Positions 19,584 to 27,675 of a stretch of DNA of 50,940 bases are shown piece after piece. This stretch comes from UBA7236 sp964638865. GTDB lineage: Bacteria; Bacteroidota; Bacteroidia; Chitinophagales; BACL12. Made by a program: the position numbers and the translations under genes. A model generated the notes under the pieces. The model saw nothing but the letters and a program-made list of their open reading frames with translations. It did no database searches and was not told where the DNA came from. Position 1 is the first letter of the stretch; each line of letters starts with the position of its first letter. The stretch spans positions 1-50,940 of the forward strand of contig CAZXBG010000006.1 of the NCBI GenBank assembly GCA_964638865.1, read 5' to 3'.

Positions 19584-20162
19584 ATGCCAAAAAAGAGTTA
19601 CTTCATACACGAAACGGCAGTTGTTGATAATGGTGCCAGAATTGGAAACGGAACCAAAGTTTGGCATTTTTCCCATTTGATGCCGAACTGCATCATTGGA
19701 GAAAATTGTTCTTTGGGACAAAATGTATATATCGCATCACATGTTTCGCTTGGAAATAATGTGAAGGTGCAGAATAATGTATCCATATATGAAGGAGTTG
19801 TTTGTGAGGATGAGGTTTTTCTCGGACCGTCTATGGTTTTTACCAATGTTATTAATCCGCGAAGTGCTGTTATCCGAAAAAATGAATATAAAAAAACGCT
19901 CGTAAAAAAGGGTGTTACTATTGGTGCAAATGCAACTATTTTATGTGGCATAGAAATAGGCGCGTATGCATTTATTGGTGCCGGCGCTGTGGTTACAAAA
20001 AATATTAATGCTTATGCTTTGGTAACCGGAAACCCTGCAAAACAAACAGGTTGGATGAGCGAGGCGGGACAAAAACTGGAATTTAATTCTGCAGGAATTG
20101 CCATTTGTATGGAATCAAAAGAACAGTATAAATTGGAAGCCGGATCAGTGACAAAAATTTAA
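19584..20162 (+). CDS. Left-handed beta-helix N-acetyltransferase (WbpD/WlbB-like)
   Basis: The 192-residue enzyme is built of hexapeptide repeats ([LIV]-G-x4), from IHETAVVDNGARIGNG through IGANATILCGIEIGAYAFIGAGAVV, and ends with the ALVTGNPAKQTGWM C-cap. The closest family I recognise acetylates the 3-amino group of UDP-2-acetamido-3-amino-2,3-dideoxy-glucuronate during O-antigen or capsule sugar synthesis. The adjacent WbpB-like dehydrogenase supports this. The aminotransferase step (WbpE) is not in the window. It is probably a cytosolic trimer using acetyl-CoA. Confidence 0.87.
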   Translation: MPKKSYFIHETAVVDNGARIGNGTKVWHFSHLMPNCIIGENCSLGQNVYIASHVSLGNNVKVQNNVSIYEGVVCEDEVFLGPSMVFTNVINPRSAVIRKNEYKKTLVKKGVTIGANATILCGIEIGAYAFIGAGAVVTKNINAYALVTGNPAKQTGWMSEAGQKLEFNSAGIAICMESKEQYKLEAGSVTKI

Positions 20163-20171
20163 AGGTAAGAG

Positions 20172-21203
20172 ATGAGTAAAGTAAAATTTGCTGTAGTAGG
20201 TTGCGGTCATATTGGTAAAAGACATATTGAAATGATTTTGCACAATCCTGAAGCAGAATTGATAGCTGTGTGCGATATTTTACCAAAAGAGCAATTAGGT
20301 ATTTCTTCATTAAATATTCCTTTTTTTCAAACTTTAGCTGAATTATTAGAAAGTAATAATGATTTAGATATTATAAATATTTGTACTCCCAACGGATTTC
20401 ATGCTCAACAAGCTAAAGAAGTTTTGTTACACGATAAACATGTCGTGATTGAAAAACCAATGGCATTAAATAAAAAAGATTGCCTGGATGTAATGGAAAT
20501 TGCCGCGCAAAAACAAAAACAAATTTTTTGCGTAATGCAAAACAGATTTTCTCCGCCCTCGGTGTGGATCAAAAATATTGTGGTAAATAAATTATTGGGA
20601 AAGATATTCCTGGTTCAGGTAAATTGTTTTTGGAATCGTGACGAACGATATTATTATCCAAATACCTGGCATGGAAAAGCAGATCTGGATGGAGGAACAT
20701 TATTTACGCAGTTCTCACATTTTGTAGATACTATGGCTTGGCTCTTTGGTGATATAAAAAATATTCAAGCAAAGTTTGCAGATTTTAATCATCAGAAACT
20801 GACAGCATTTGAAGATTCCGGTTTGATACAATTTGATTTTTGTAGCGGCGGTATAGGCACAATAAATTATTCGTCCAGTGTGTATGATTCTAATTATGAA
20901 AGCAGTATTCGAATTATTGGAGAATTCGGGACTGTGGAGATCGGTGGGCAATATATGAATGAGGTAAAATATTGTAATATCAGGGACTATATTATACCAG
21001 AGTTAGAAAAAACAGGGGAAGCAAATAATTATGGCTCCTATTCCGGTTCTGCATCAAATCATCACCACATTATTCAAAATATTATTGATGTATTAAATCA
21101 CAGCGGCAAAATTGCAACTACGGCAGAAGAAGGAATGCTGGTGGTTGATATTATTGAACGAATATATCATCTCCGACCTATGGGGCTTTGGAATAAAAAA
21201 TAA
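20172..21203 (+). CDS. Gfo/Idh/MocA oxidoreductase (WbpB-like)
   Basis: The 343-residue NAD(P)-dependent dehydrogenase has an N-terminal Rossmann fold (VVGCGHIGKRHIEMI), the VVIEKPMALN motif with catalytic-site Lys, and a C-terminal alpha/beta domain with FWNRDERYYYPNTWHGKADLDGG and TQFSHFVD. It most resembles WbpB/WlbA, which oxidise C3 of UDP-N-acetylglucosaminuronate before amination. It starts 9 bases after the acetyltransferase stop, preceded by AGGTAAGAG, and is clearly in the same operon. Substrate assignment is by family and context. Confidence 0.88.
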   Translation: MSKVKFAVVGCGHIGKRHIEMILHNPEAELIAVCDILPKEQLGISSLNIPFFQTLAELLESNNDLDIINICTPNGFHAQQAKEVLLHDKHVVIEKPMALNKKDCLDVMEIAAQKQKQIFCVMQNRFSPPSVWIKNIVVNKLLGKIFLVQVNCFWNRDERYYYPNTWHGKADLDGGTLFTQFSHFVDTMAWLFGDIKNIQAKFADFNHQKLTAFEDSGLIQFDFCSGGIGTINYSSSVYDSNYESSIRIIGEFGTVEIGGQYMNEVKYCNIRDYIIPELEKTGEANNYGSYSGSASNHHHIIQNIIDVLNHSGKIATTAEEGMLVVDIIERIYHLRPMGLWNKK

Positions 21204-21212
21204 CACTATTCT

Positions 21213-21752
21213 ATGACAAAATCTTCGATTTCAATTGTAGAGATAAAATATGATCCAGAACCGCGCTGGTATATTTTATATGTAAGATCGAGATCTGAAA
21301 AGAGAGTGATGGAGCGCATGCAAAAACTTAATTTCACCGTTTTTTTACCACTTATTAAAACGATGCGTCAATGGAGCGACAGGAAAAAACAAGTGCAAGT
21401 TCCTTTGTTTACCGGGTATCTTTTTATAAAAGTGGATCCTACTCAATTTACATCCGTGCGATTGATAGAAGGTGTGGTAAATTTCGTGCAACAAGAAAAA
21501 AAATACGCAATGATCGCAGAAGATAAAATTCTTTCCATTAAACAATTTATAGAAACCGGATTGCATATTGAGGCCAGCTCCGAAAATTTTGCAGCAGGTG
21601 AAAAGGTAAAGATAAACTTCGGTCCTTTGCAAAACTGCGAGGGAGAATTAATAGATATCAAAAACGAAAAACAATTTATTGTGCGATTGGGAATGATCAA
21701 TCAGGTTTTGATCGTGAATGTTCCGGCTTCCTATCTGGAGAAAATAAATTAG
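21213..21752 (+). CDS. UpxY-family transcription antiterminator (NusG paralogue)
   Basis: The 179-residue protein has an N-terminal NGN domain (RWYILYVRSRSEKRVMERM, FLPLIKTMRQWSDRKKQVQV, PLFTGYLFIKVD) and a C-terminal KOW domain (AAGEKVKINFGPLQNCEGELIDI). NusG paralogues of this type load onto RNA polymerase and promote read-through of long surface-polysaccharide operons in Bacteroidota, usually as the first gene of that operon. Here it is the last gene of a three-gene unit and meets a convergent gene (4-base overlap), so its target operon must be elsewhere. It follows the dehydrogenase after 9 bases. Confidence 0.9.
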   Translation: MTKSSISIVEIKYDPEPRWYILYVRSRSEKRVMERMQKLNFTVFLPLIKTMRQWSDRKKQVQVPLFTGYLFIKVDPTQFTSVRLIEGVVNFVQQEKKYAMIAEDKILSIKQFIETGLHIEASSENFAAGEKVKINFGPLQNCEGELIDIKNEKQFIVRLGMINQVLIVNVPASYLEKIN

Positions 21753-22219
21753 CCTTTTATTTTTTTTACATCAAGCGCATCAACATAGTTAAATTCAAAT
21801 GTTTTTCTGAAGAAAATAAATTTTTGTACTGTTATACTTCCAGTTAGTCCAACCGGAATTTCTTTGTCTGATATAAAAGAAGTTAATCCGAAGGATAAAA
21901 CACCACCGAGCTGATTTAAGGATGTGTTGAATTCAATTGGCAAAACAAAATCCGATTTCTTTTTAATTCTTACCTTATCTGAAAATCCAACTACGCCAAT
22001 TTCCTTATTATCCACTGATAATGCGATTTCCATTTCTCTGATAGTTGCCCCTATTTTATTTGGATTATACAAGGTAATGTCGGCATTAATTTTTGGCTTC
22101 GACATAATATCAGATACTTTAAAATTATCGTAACCCTTAAATTGAAGCGATTCTGTAACGGTGCAAGAACTCAGTAAAAAAACTGTGATCAACAGCGGTA
22201 GTTTATTTGATAATTTCAT
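21749..22219 (-). CDS. LEA type 2-like lipoprotein
   Basis: The 156-residue product begins with a lipoprotein signal (KLPLLITVFLLSSC). A single beta-sandwich domain follows, with KINADITLYNPNKIGATIREMEIALSVDNKEIG typical of the water-stress/LEA_2 (WHy) fold. Members are thought to be envelope-located stress or stabilising proteins; no enzymatic role is known. It is convergent with the antiterminator gene, overlapping by 4 bases. Confidence 0.8.
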   Translation of the reverse strand: MKLSNKLPLLITVFLLSSCTVTESLQFKGYDNFKVSDIMSKPKINADITLYNPNKIGATIREMEIALSVDNKEIGVVGFSDKVRIKKKSDFVLPIEFNTSLNQLGGVLSFGLTSFISDKEIPVGLTGSITVQKFIFFRKTFEFNYVDALDVKKIKG

Positions 22220-22323
22220 TGATGTAGTTTATTGTTTTACTTTTTTATTGCTGAACCTATTACCATATCCGGTTAGGCGAACTGTATTTACCCTCAAAGC
22301 AATTTTTATTCCATACTTAAATT

Positions 22324-24135
22324 TCAGGCCTTTGTAAGGATTGGCAAGGTAAATTTAAAATCACTTCCTTCCTTTTCATTTTGCTCCACCCAGATTTTTC
22401 CGCCGGCTTGCTCTACAATTTTTTTGCAAATAGCGAGACCTATTCCTGTTCCGGAATACTCATTTCTGGAATGTAAACGTTGAAATATCATAAATATTTT
22501 TTCTCTGAATTCCTCTGAGATGCCTATTCCATTATCAGAAATGATGAATTGATAATTTTTTCCGATAATAGAGAATAACAGGGTTATCTCCGGTTGATTA
22601 TGCACATTATATTTAATGGCATTGGAAAAGAGATTTTGAAAAAGTTGTATCATTTGAGTTTCGTCAGCAGTTATAGTTGGTAAATTAGGACAATTTATAA
22701 TCACATTTTTTTCATTAATCTGCGTATAAAGATTTGATATTACGGTATTTAATACGGAATTAAAATCAACAATTTCTTTTGGACGAACAAAATTTATTTC
22801 TGAAAGCGTAAGAAGATCACTGATCAAATTATGCATGGTTTGAGTGCCATTTGTGATAAAATCCATAAAATCAATCTCATCACTGCCCAACTTTTCTTTC
22901 AGACTTCTTTTTAACAAAGTAACATATGATGTTATCATACGGAGTGGCTCCCTTAAATCATGACTTGCAACATGCGCAAATTGTCTTAATTCGTCGTTTG
23001 AAATTTCAAGTTGATGCGCATATTTTTCAATTTGTTCATTTTTTTGCCGAAGCAATTGAGCTTCCCTTTCTTTTTTCTCTAACTCAAATTCATTTCTTGC
23101 TTTTGCGATTACAAAAGTTTTTTCATCGTTAAACACATCCTTTAATGTTTGCGCATATTTTTGTTTATATATAAAAGCATTTTTATAATCTTCAACAGCT
23201 GAATAAGCTTCTGATATTTGCTCATAAACATTCGATAATGACCTTGTTACGCCGAGTTGTAAGAATAATTCTTCTGCAGCAACAAAATATTTTATGGCTT
23301 CTTTAGGTTTGCCCATTATGGCATATGCCTCACCCATTTGGTTGCTGGTATGAGCGCGATTATAAATGCTGTTTATTTGTTCATCATATTCCTGTGCGCG
23401 ACTAAAGTATTTCAAGGCTATATCAAAATCATTAAGTTTTGTATAAACCAAACCCAGGTTCGCGCAATAGATGGAAAGAAAGGAAATAGAATTTTCTTTT
23501 TCGGCAAGTTCAAGTGCTTTTAATAAATAATTAAGTGCATTTTTATATTCACCTAACCTGAAATAAAAAACTGCATAAGAATTGTAACAATTCGCTACTC
23601 CGGAAAAATCCTCGATTTGTTCATATAAGCTTAATGCTTTGTTTAAATATTCTTCCTGCGCAAATCCGGTATCGGTAAAATTAAAGAGTATGAATACATT
23701 ATAATAAGCGTGCGCTATCCACTTTTTTTCGTAGTAATTTTTTTCAAGTTTTAATTCTAGTAATTTGATACACTCCAGATAATGTTTTTGAGATAAAACA
23801 TTATCGCCGGTAAAGTGATAATTTCTTCCCAGGTTCAAATGGTAATAAGGAGCATAATTTTTTTTGAATTCACCCTTTAAATATCCAAATGCAACATCAC
23901 AAAGTTTTATAGAATCGTAATAATTATTGTTTACCAAACATTCAAAAAGCGCTTTTTCCATCAATGCAAGTCCCTGATAATTACTGCTATTTATGCTTTT
24001 TGCCAGTTCAAGTGCTTGTCCGGAGAGGTCACCAATTTCTGAATTGCGTTTGGAAACCAGATCCCAAGAGGTATGCAGGAGCGTCTCTATCTTTTTTTCA
24101 ATTTCCCTCTTATGTTTGGTTTTATTTTCCGGCAT
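22324..24135 (-). CDS. Soluble TPR-containing sensor histidine kinase
   Basis: The 603-residue protein has about 340 residues of tetratricopeptide repeats (for example YNSYAVFYFRLGEYKNALNYLLKALELAE, given here only in part), a coiled coil (KARNEFELEKKEREAQLLRQ), a HisKA domain with phospho-acceptor His392 in VASHDLREPLR, and an HATPase domain (NLFSNAIKYN, DNGIGI, GTGIGLAICKKIV). Unlike most Bacteroidota TPR kinases it has neither a signal peptide nor a membrane helix, so it should sense a cytosolic partner through the TPR scaffold. No response-regulator gene is adjacent. Confidence 0.93.
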   Translation of the reverse strand: MPENKTKHKREIEKKIETLLHTSWDLVSKRNSEIGDLSGQALELAKSINSSNYQGLALMEKALFECLVNNNYYDSIKLCDVAFGYLKGEFKKNYAPYYHLNLGRNYHFTGDNVLSQKHYLECIKLLELKLEKNYYEKKWIAHAYYNVFILFNFTDTGFAQEEYLNKALSLYEQIEDFSGVANCYNSYAVFYFRLGEYKNALNYLLKALELAEKENSISFLSIYCANLGLVYTKLNDFDIALKYFSRAQEYDEQINSIYNRAHTSNQMGEAYAIMGKPKEAIKYFVAAEELFLQLGVTRSLSNVYEQISEAYSAVEDYKNAFIYKQKYAQTLKDVFNDEKTFVIAKARNEFELEKKEREAQLLRQKNEQIEKYAHQLEISNDELRQFAHVASHDLREPLRMITSYVTLLKRSLKEKLGSDEIDFMDFITNGTQTMHNLISDLLTLSEINFVRPKEIVDFNSVLNTVISNLYTQINEKNVIINCPNLPTITADETQMIQLFQNLFSNAIKYNVHNQPEITLLFSIIGKNYQFIISDNGIGISEEFREKIFMIFQRLHSRNEYSGTGIGLAICKKIVEQAGGKIWVEQNEKEGSDFKFTLPILTKA

Positions 24136-24160
24136 TCCTTGATTTCTGAAGTATGGGTTA

Positions 24161-24168
24161 CAAAGTTA
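24161..24168 (-). promoter_or_regulatory. Candidate -7 promoter box for the TPR histidine kinase
   Basis: On the minus strand the bases read TAACTTTG, an exact TAnnTTTG match 25 bases upstream of the kinase ATG. No -33 element is evident. Confidence 0.35.
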
Positions 24169-24269
24169 CCCAATTTTGCCTTTGCTGAATTTGAATTACT
24201 AACGACAATTTGTCAGCAACTATGACGTGGCATATCGTTTGAAAGTTGGCCTTTTGCTAAATTAGCTAT

Positions 24270-26162
24270 ATGACTAAAGAAAAAGGAACCATTGCTGTTC
24301 AGACGGAAAATATCTTCCCTATTATTAAAAAGTTTTTATACAGTGATCATGAGATCTTTTTGCGCGAGTTAATCTCGAATGCAGTTGACGCCACTCAGAA
24401 ACTTAAAAAACTCAGCTCACTGGGGGAGGTAAGCGGTGAGATTGGCAGTACGATAATCGAAATTAAAATCGACAAGGAACAAAAAACCATTACCATTTCT
24501 GATAAAGGTATTGGAATGACTGCCGATGAGGTGAAAAAATATATCAATCAGATTGCCTTTTCTAGCGCCAGTGAATTTCTTGAAAAATATAATGGAGTAG
24601 AGGAGGGAAAAAGTATAATCGGCCATTTTGGACTCGGCTTTTACAGTGCATTCATGGTTGCCGATAAAGTGCAATTGCTGACAAGATCGGCAAAAGCTGA
24701 TGCGCAGGCAGTGCTTTGGGAATGTGATGGCAGCACCGAATTTACTTTGGAGGAATTCGAAAAGGAAGGCCGTGGAACGGATGTTATTCTATTTATCAAT
24801 GATGAAAATGAATCTTTTTTAGAAGAAAGTAAAATTGCAGGCCTACTGAATAAATATTGCAAATTTTTACCTGTTCCTATTCAATTTGGAGAAAAAGAAG
24901 AAACCATTACTGCAGAAGTGGAAACTGATACTGAAGATGCTGCAAAAACCACCGAAACAATAAAGGTTCCGAATATTATTAATAACACTGAACCTGCCTG
25001 GACCAAAAAACCGGCTGATCTTACAGATGAAGATTATAAAAAATTCTACGGTGAATTATATCCATATACCGAAGCGCCTTTATTCTGGATACATTTAAAT
25101 GTAGATTATCCTTTTAATCTTACAGGAATACTTTATTTCCCAAGAATTAAAAAGAGTTACGAGATACAAAAAAATAAAATTCAACTATATAGTAATCAGG
25201 TATTTGTTACTGATGAAGTAAAAGAAATTGTACCGGAATGGTTGACGTTATTGCACGGGGTAATTGATTCACCAGATATTCCGTTAAATGTATCGAGAAG
25301 TTATTTGCAGAGCGATCTGAATGTTAAAAAGATAAATGCTTATATCACAAAAAAGGTAGCCGATAAATTGGAAGAATTGTTTAAACAAGACAGAGCACAA
25401 TTTGAGGAGAAATGGGAAAATATCAATGTGATTATTAAATACGGAATGTTAAGTGATGAAAAATTCAGTGCACGTGCCGAGAAATTCTGTTTGCTGCAAA
25501 ATACGGAAAAGAAATATTTTACTTTTGATGAATACAGTGCGCATATCGAAGCAGGTCAAACTGATAAAAATGGTCAGAAAATTGCTTTGTATACAAATAA
25601 TACCATCGATCATAACGTATATGTTGATGCGGCAAAAAACAGAGGATACGATGTTTTGGAAGTAGATAATGTGATTGACAATCACTTTATTTCTCTCCTG
25701 GAACAAAAAATTGCTGGAGTTCAATTTAAACGGGTGGATGCCGATACCATTGATAAACTAATTGACAAGGATGAAAAGGTGGAATCTGTATTGTCGGAGG
25801 ATGAACAAAACGGTATCAAAGAATTGTTTGAAAAGGTAATAGATGCAAATGCCGGAACGGTTGTTATTAATCCACAATCGCCGAATGATAGCCCAGTTTC
25901 CATAACAAAACCCGAATTTATGCGCCGCATGAAAGAGATGAGCCATATGAACGGGATGGATTTTGCATCCATGATGCCTGATCAATACAACCTTGTAGTG
26001 AATACAAATCATCCTATCATCAATAAAATATTGAAGATGGAGGAAACGCAGCAACAAAATTCTGTTAAACAATTACACGATCTTGCCTTGTTATCGCAGG
26101 GTATTTTAAAGGGAAATGAATTAACAGAATTTGTAAAACGCAGTGTTGGTTTGATGGCTTAA
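24270..26162 (+). CDS. htpG: Chaperone HtpG (Hsp90)
   Basis: This cytosolic ATP-dependent chaperone has 630 residues, close to E. coli HtpG (624). The N-terminal GHKL ATPase domain shows FLRELISNAVDAT (catalytic Glu, Mg-binding Asn), ISDKGIGMT and GHFGLGFYSAFMV. The middle domain has the conserved arginine region VIDSPDIPLNVSRSYLQ, and the C-terminal dimerisation domain ends LTEFVKRSVGLMA. It is followed by the lysA promoter and leader. Confidence 0.97.
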   Translation: MTKEKGTIAVQTENIFPIIKKFLYSDHEIFLRELISNAVDATQKLKKLSSLGEVSGEIGSTIIEIKIDKEQKTITISDKGIGMTADEVKKYINQIAFSSASEFLEKYNGVEEGKSIIGHFGLGFYSAFMVADKVQLLTRSAKADAQAVLWECDGSTEFTLEEFEKEGRGTDVILFINDENESFLEESKIAGLLNKYCKFLPVPIQFGEKEETITAEVETDTEDAAKTTETIKVPNIINNTEPAWTKKPADLTDEDYKKFYGELYPYTEAPLFWIHLNVDYPFNLTGILYFPRIKKSYEIQKNKIQLYSNQVFVTDEVKEIVPEWLTLLHGVIDSPDIPLNVSRSYLQSDLNVKKINAYITKKVADKLEELFKQDRAQFEEKWENINVIIKYGMLSDEKFSARAEKFCLLQNTEKKYFTFDEYSAHIEAGQTDKNGQKIALYTNNTIDHNVYVDAAKNRGYDVLEVDNVIDNHFISLLEQKIAGVQFKRVDADTIDKLIDKDEKVESVLSEDEQNGIKELFEKVIDANAGTVVINPQSPNDSPVSITKPEFMRRMKEMSHMNGMDFASMMPDQYNLVVNTNHPIINKILKMEETQQQNSVKQLHDLALLSQGILKGNELTEFVKRSVGLMA

Positions 26163-26193
26163 TTTGTATCTTGAGTTAAGTTGTCTATATTTG
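26163..26193 (+). promoter_or_regulatory. Consensus Bacteroidota promoter for lysA
   Basis: TTTG (26163-26166) and TATATTTG (26186-26193) are separated by 19 bases, an exact match to the Bacteroidota consensus TTTG-N19-TAnnTTTG. Transcription should begin about 26198-26200, roughly 115 bases before the lysA ATG. The -33 box starts immediately after the htpG stop codon. Confidence 0.65.
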
Positions 26194-26203
26194 CATCAAC
26201 AAA

Positions 26204-26260
26204 ATGAACAACTGTAAACATAAATCTTCCAAACATTACCCACTTTTTGGTGAGTCGTGA
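26204..26260 (+). CDS. Putative lysA leader peptide with three Lys codons
   Basis: An ATG followed by 17 codons and TGA encodes MNNCKHKSSKHYPLFGES. Lysine codons (all AAA) are at positions 5, 7 and 10. The stop codon lies directly after the GGTGAGTC segment (26249-26256), which can form an antiterminator with the terminator's left arm. A ribosome at the Lys codons would cover the competing ACCCAC segment (26238-26243), while one at the stop would cover GGTGAGTC. That arrangement is the reason for calling it. No clear ribosome-binding site exists, and the ATG is only ~5 bases from the predicted transcript start. Chance occurrence in AT-rich, Lys-rich DNA remains possible. Confidence 0.42.
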   Translation: MNNCKHKSSKHYPLFGES

Positions 26261-26284
26261 AGATTTTGTTGTAAAATAAATCCG

Positions 26285-26315
26285 AAGGCTTACCGTAAAT
26301 GGTAGGCTTTTTTTT
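26285..26315 (+). terminator. Intrinsic terminator abutting the lysA ATG
   Basis: AAGGCTTACC pairs with GGTAGGCTTT over 10 positions (two G-U) around a GTAAAT loop, and the descending strand runs into eight consecutive T. The T tract ends at 26315 and the lysA ATG is 26316. It either ends htpG transcripts or, because a consensus promoter lies between, controls entry into lysA. Confidence 0.7.
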
Positions 26316-27587
26316 ATGGCAAAAATGCAAATTATGATTTTGAAAAACAATGACTACTATTCCGGTGATGTTCGTTTACTCGACATTACTGAAGAACACG
26401 GCACTCCGGTTTATGTGTATGACGCACAAATTATGACCTCACAATTCAATCGCCTGAAAAAGGCATTTGATAAGGTTGATATGAAAATTAAATACGCCTG
26501 TAAAGCATTAACAAATATTGCAGTTTTAAAACATTTCAAAACTCTGGGGTCCGATTTAGATGCAGTTTCTATTGAAGAAGTACAGCTCGGTTTGCATGCG
26601 GGATTTTCACCGGAACAAATTTTATTTACACCAAATTGTGTTTCTATTGAAGAAATAAAACTTGCAGTTGAATTAGGCGTAACAATTAATATTGATAATA
26701 TTTCTGTGTTGGAACAGTTTGGACATCTCTACGGAAATACTGTTCCGTGTTGCATCAGAATAAATCCGCATATTGAAGCAGGTGGACATCAGCATATTCA
26801 AACAGGACATATTGATAGTAAATTCGGAATTTCCGTTTATCAGATGCGACATGTACATCGGGTTGTTACTGCAAATAAAATGTTAATTATAGGATTGCAC
26901 ATGCATACCGGTTCAGATATTTTAGACAGCAATGTTTTTTTGCAGGGAGCTGAATTATTATTTGATGCTGCACAACAATTTCCTGATCTGCAATTTCTTG
27001 ATTTTGGAAGCGGATTTAAAGTGGGTTATAAAGACGAGGATGTTACTACTGATATTGAAGAATTGGGAAACACATTGTGCTCTCGATTTAATGCGTTTTG
27101 TGAAGAATATGATCGCAAACTGGAACTTTGGTTTGAACCCGGAAAATTTTTGGTAAGTGAAGCCGGGATACTATTGGTGAGGGTGAATGTTATTAAACCA
27201 ACAATGGCAACTGTTTTTGCCGGCGTTGACAGCGGACAAAATCATTTGATAAGACCGATGTTTTATGATGCATATCACGGCATAATAAATATTTCAAATC
27301 CAACAGGAACACAGAGAATTTACACTGTTGTAGGATATATTTGCGAAACGGATACACTAGCCCGCGACAGAAAAATAACGGAGGTTCATGAAGGCGATAT
27401 TCTCGCAATTAAAAATGCAGGTGCTTATGGATTTACTATGAGTAATAATTACAACAGCAGAATGCGGCCGCCGGAAGTGTTTATTTTAAATGGCAAAGCA
27501 CATCTTATCAGAAAAAGAGAAACGTTGGAAGATCTTTTAAAAAATCAGGTGGAAATAGAAACTGAAATTTCAGTCGGTATAAATTAA
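26316..27587 (+). CDS. lysA: Diaminopimelate decarboxylase
   Basis: It catalyses the final step of lysine synthesis, meso-diaminopimelate to L-lysine plus CO2, with PLP in the cytosol. The fold-type III barrel has the PLP lysine Lys63 in KYACKALTN, HMHTGSDI, the FEPGKFLV motif, the active-site Cys in YICETDTLA and the terminal NAGAYGFTMSNNYNSR. With the ATG at 26316 it has 423 residues; relatives usually begin at the equivalent of MILKNNDYYSG, the ATG at 26334, so the true start may be six codons in. The leader carries a promoter, a possible Lys-coding leader peptide and a terminator, suggesting feedback by lysine supply. Confidence 0.95.
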   Translation: MAKMQIMILKNNDYYSGDVRLLDITEEHGTPVYVYDAQIMTSQFNRLKKAFDKVDMKIKYACKALTNIAVLKHFKTLGSDLDAVSIEEVQLGLHAGFSPEQILFTPNCVSIEEIKLAVELGVTINIDNISVLEQFGHLYGNTVPCCIRINPHIEAGGHQHIQTGHIDSKFGISVYQMRHVHRVVTANKMLIIGLHMHTGSDILDSNVFLQGAELLFDAAQQFPDLQFLDFGSGFKVGYKDEDVTTDIEELGNTLCSRFNAFCEEYDRKLELWFEPGKFLVSEAGILLVRVNVIKPTMATVFAGVDSGQNHLIRPMFYDAYHGIINISNPTGTQRIYTVVGYICETDTLARDRKITEVHEGDILAIKNAGAYGFTMSNNYNSRMRPPEVFILNGKAHLIRKRETLEDLLKNQVEIETEISVGIN

Positions 27588-27675
27588 AATTTGCAATTAA
27601 AATATTTGGTTTTGCAGTTCTTGTTTCCGCCTTTAAAGGGAACAGGAATGGCAATTCCCAATTAAATAATTATTA

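Larger units (their letters stand above)
26197..26315 (+). promoter_or_regulatory. Candidate transcription attenuator in the lysA leader
   Basis: Several mutually exclusive RNA pairings are visible. AAATCTTC (26222-26229) pairs with GAAGATTT (26259-26266). ACcCAC (26238-26243) pairs with GTGaGT (26250-26255) around a TTTTTG loop. GGTGAGTC (26249-26256) can instead pair with GGCTTACC (26287-26294) over 8 bp with two G-U pairs, which destroys the terminator. The outer CAACA (26197-26201) pairs with TGTTG (26267-26271). This is the layout of a pause/anti-antiterminator, antiterminator and terminator system. It is not a lysine riboswitch, which is much longer. Confidence 0.5.

Noticed and set aside
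26163..26315. Canonical lysine riboswitch upstream of lysA
   Set aside because: The known L-box is about 170 bases or more with five helices; here only about 115 bases separate the predicted transcript start from the gene, and the expected helices are not visible.
27588..27675. Strong terminator between convergent lysA and aspS
   Set aside because: TTCTTGTTTCC and GGGAACAGGAA can pair, but only with bulges and G-U pairs and without a T tract; too weak to call.
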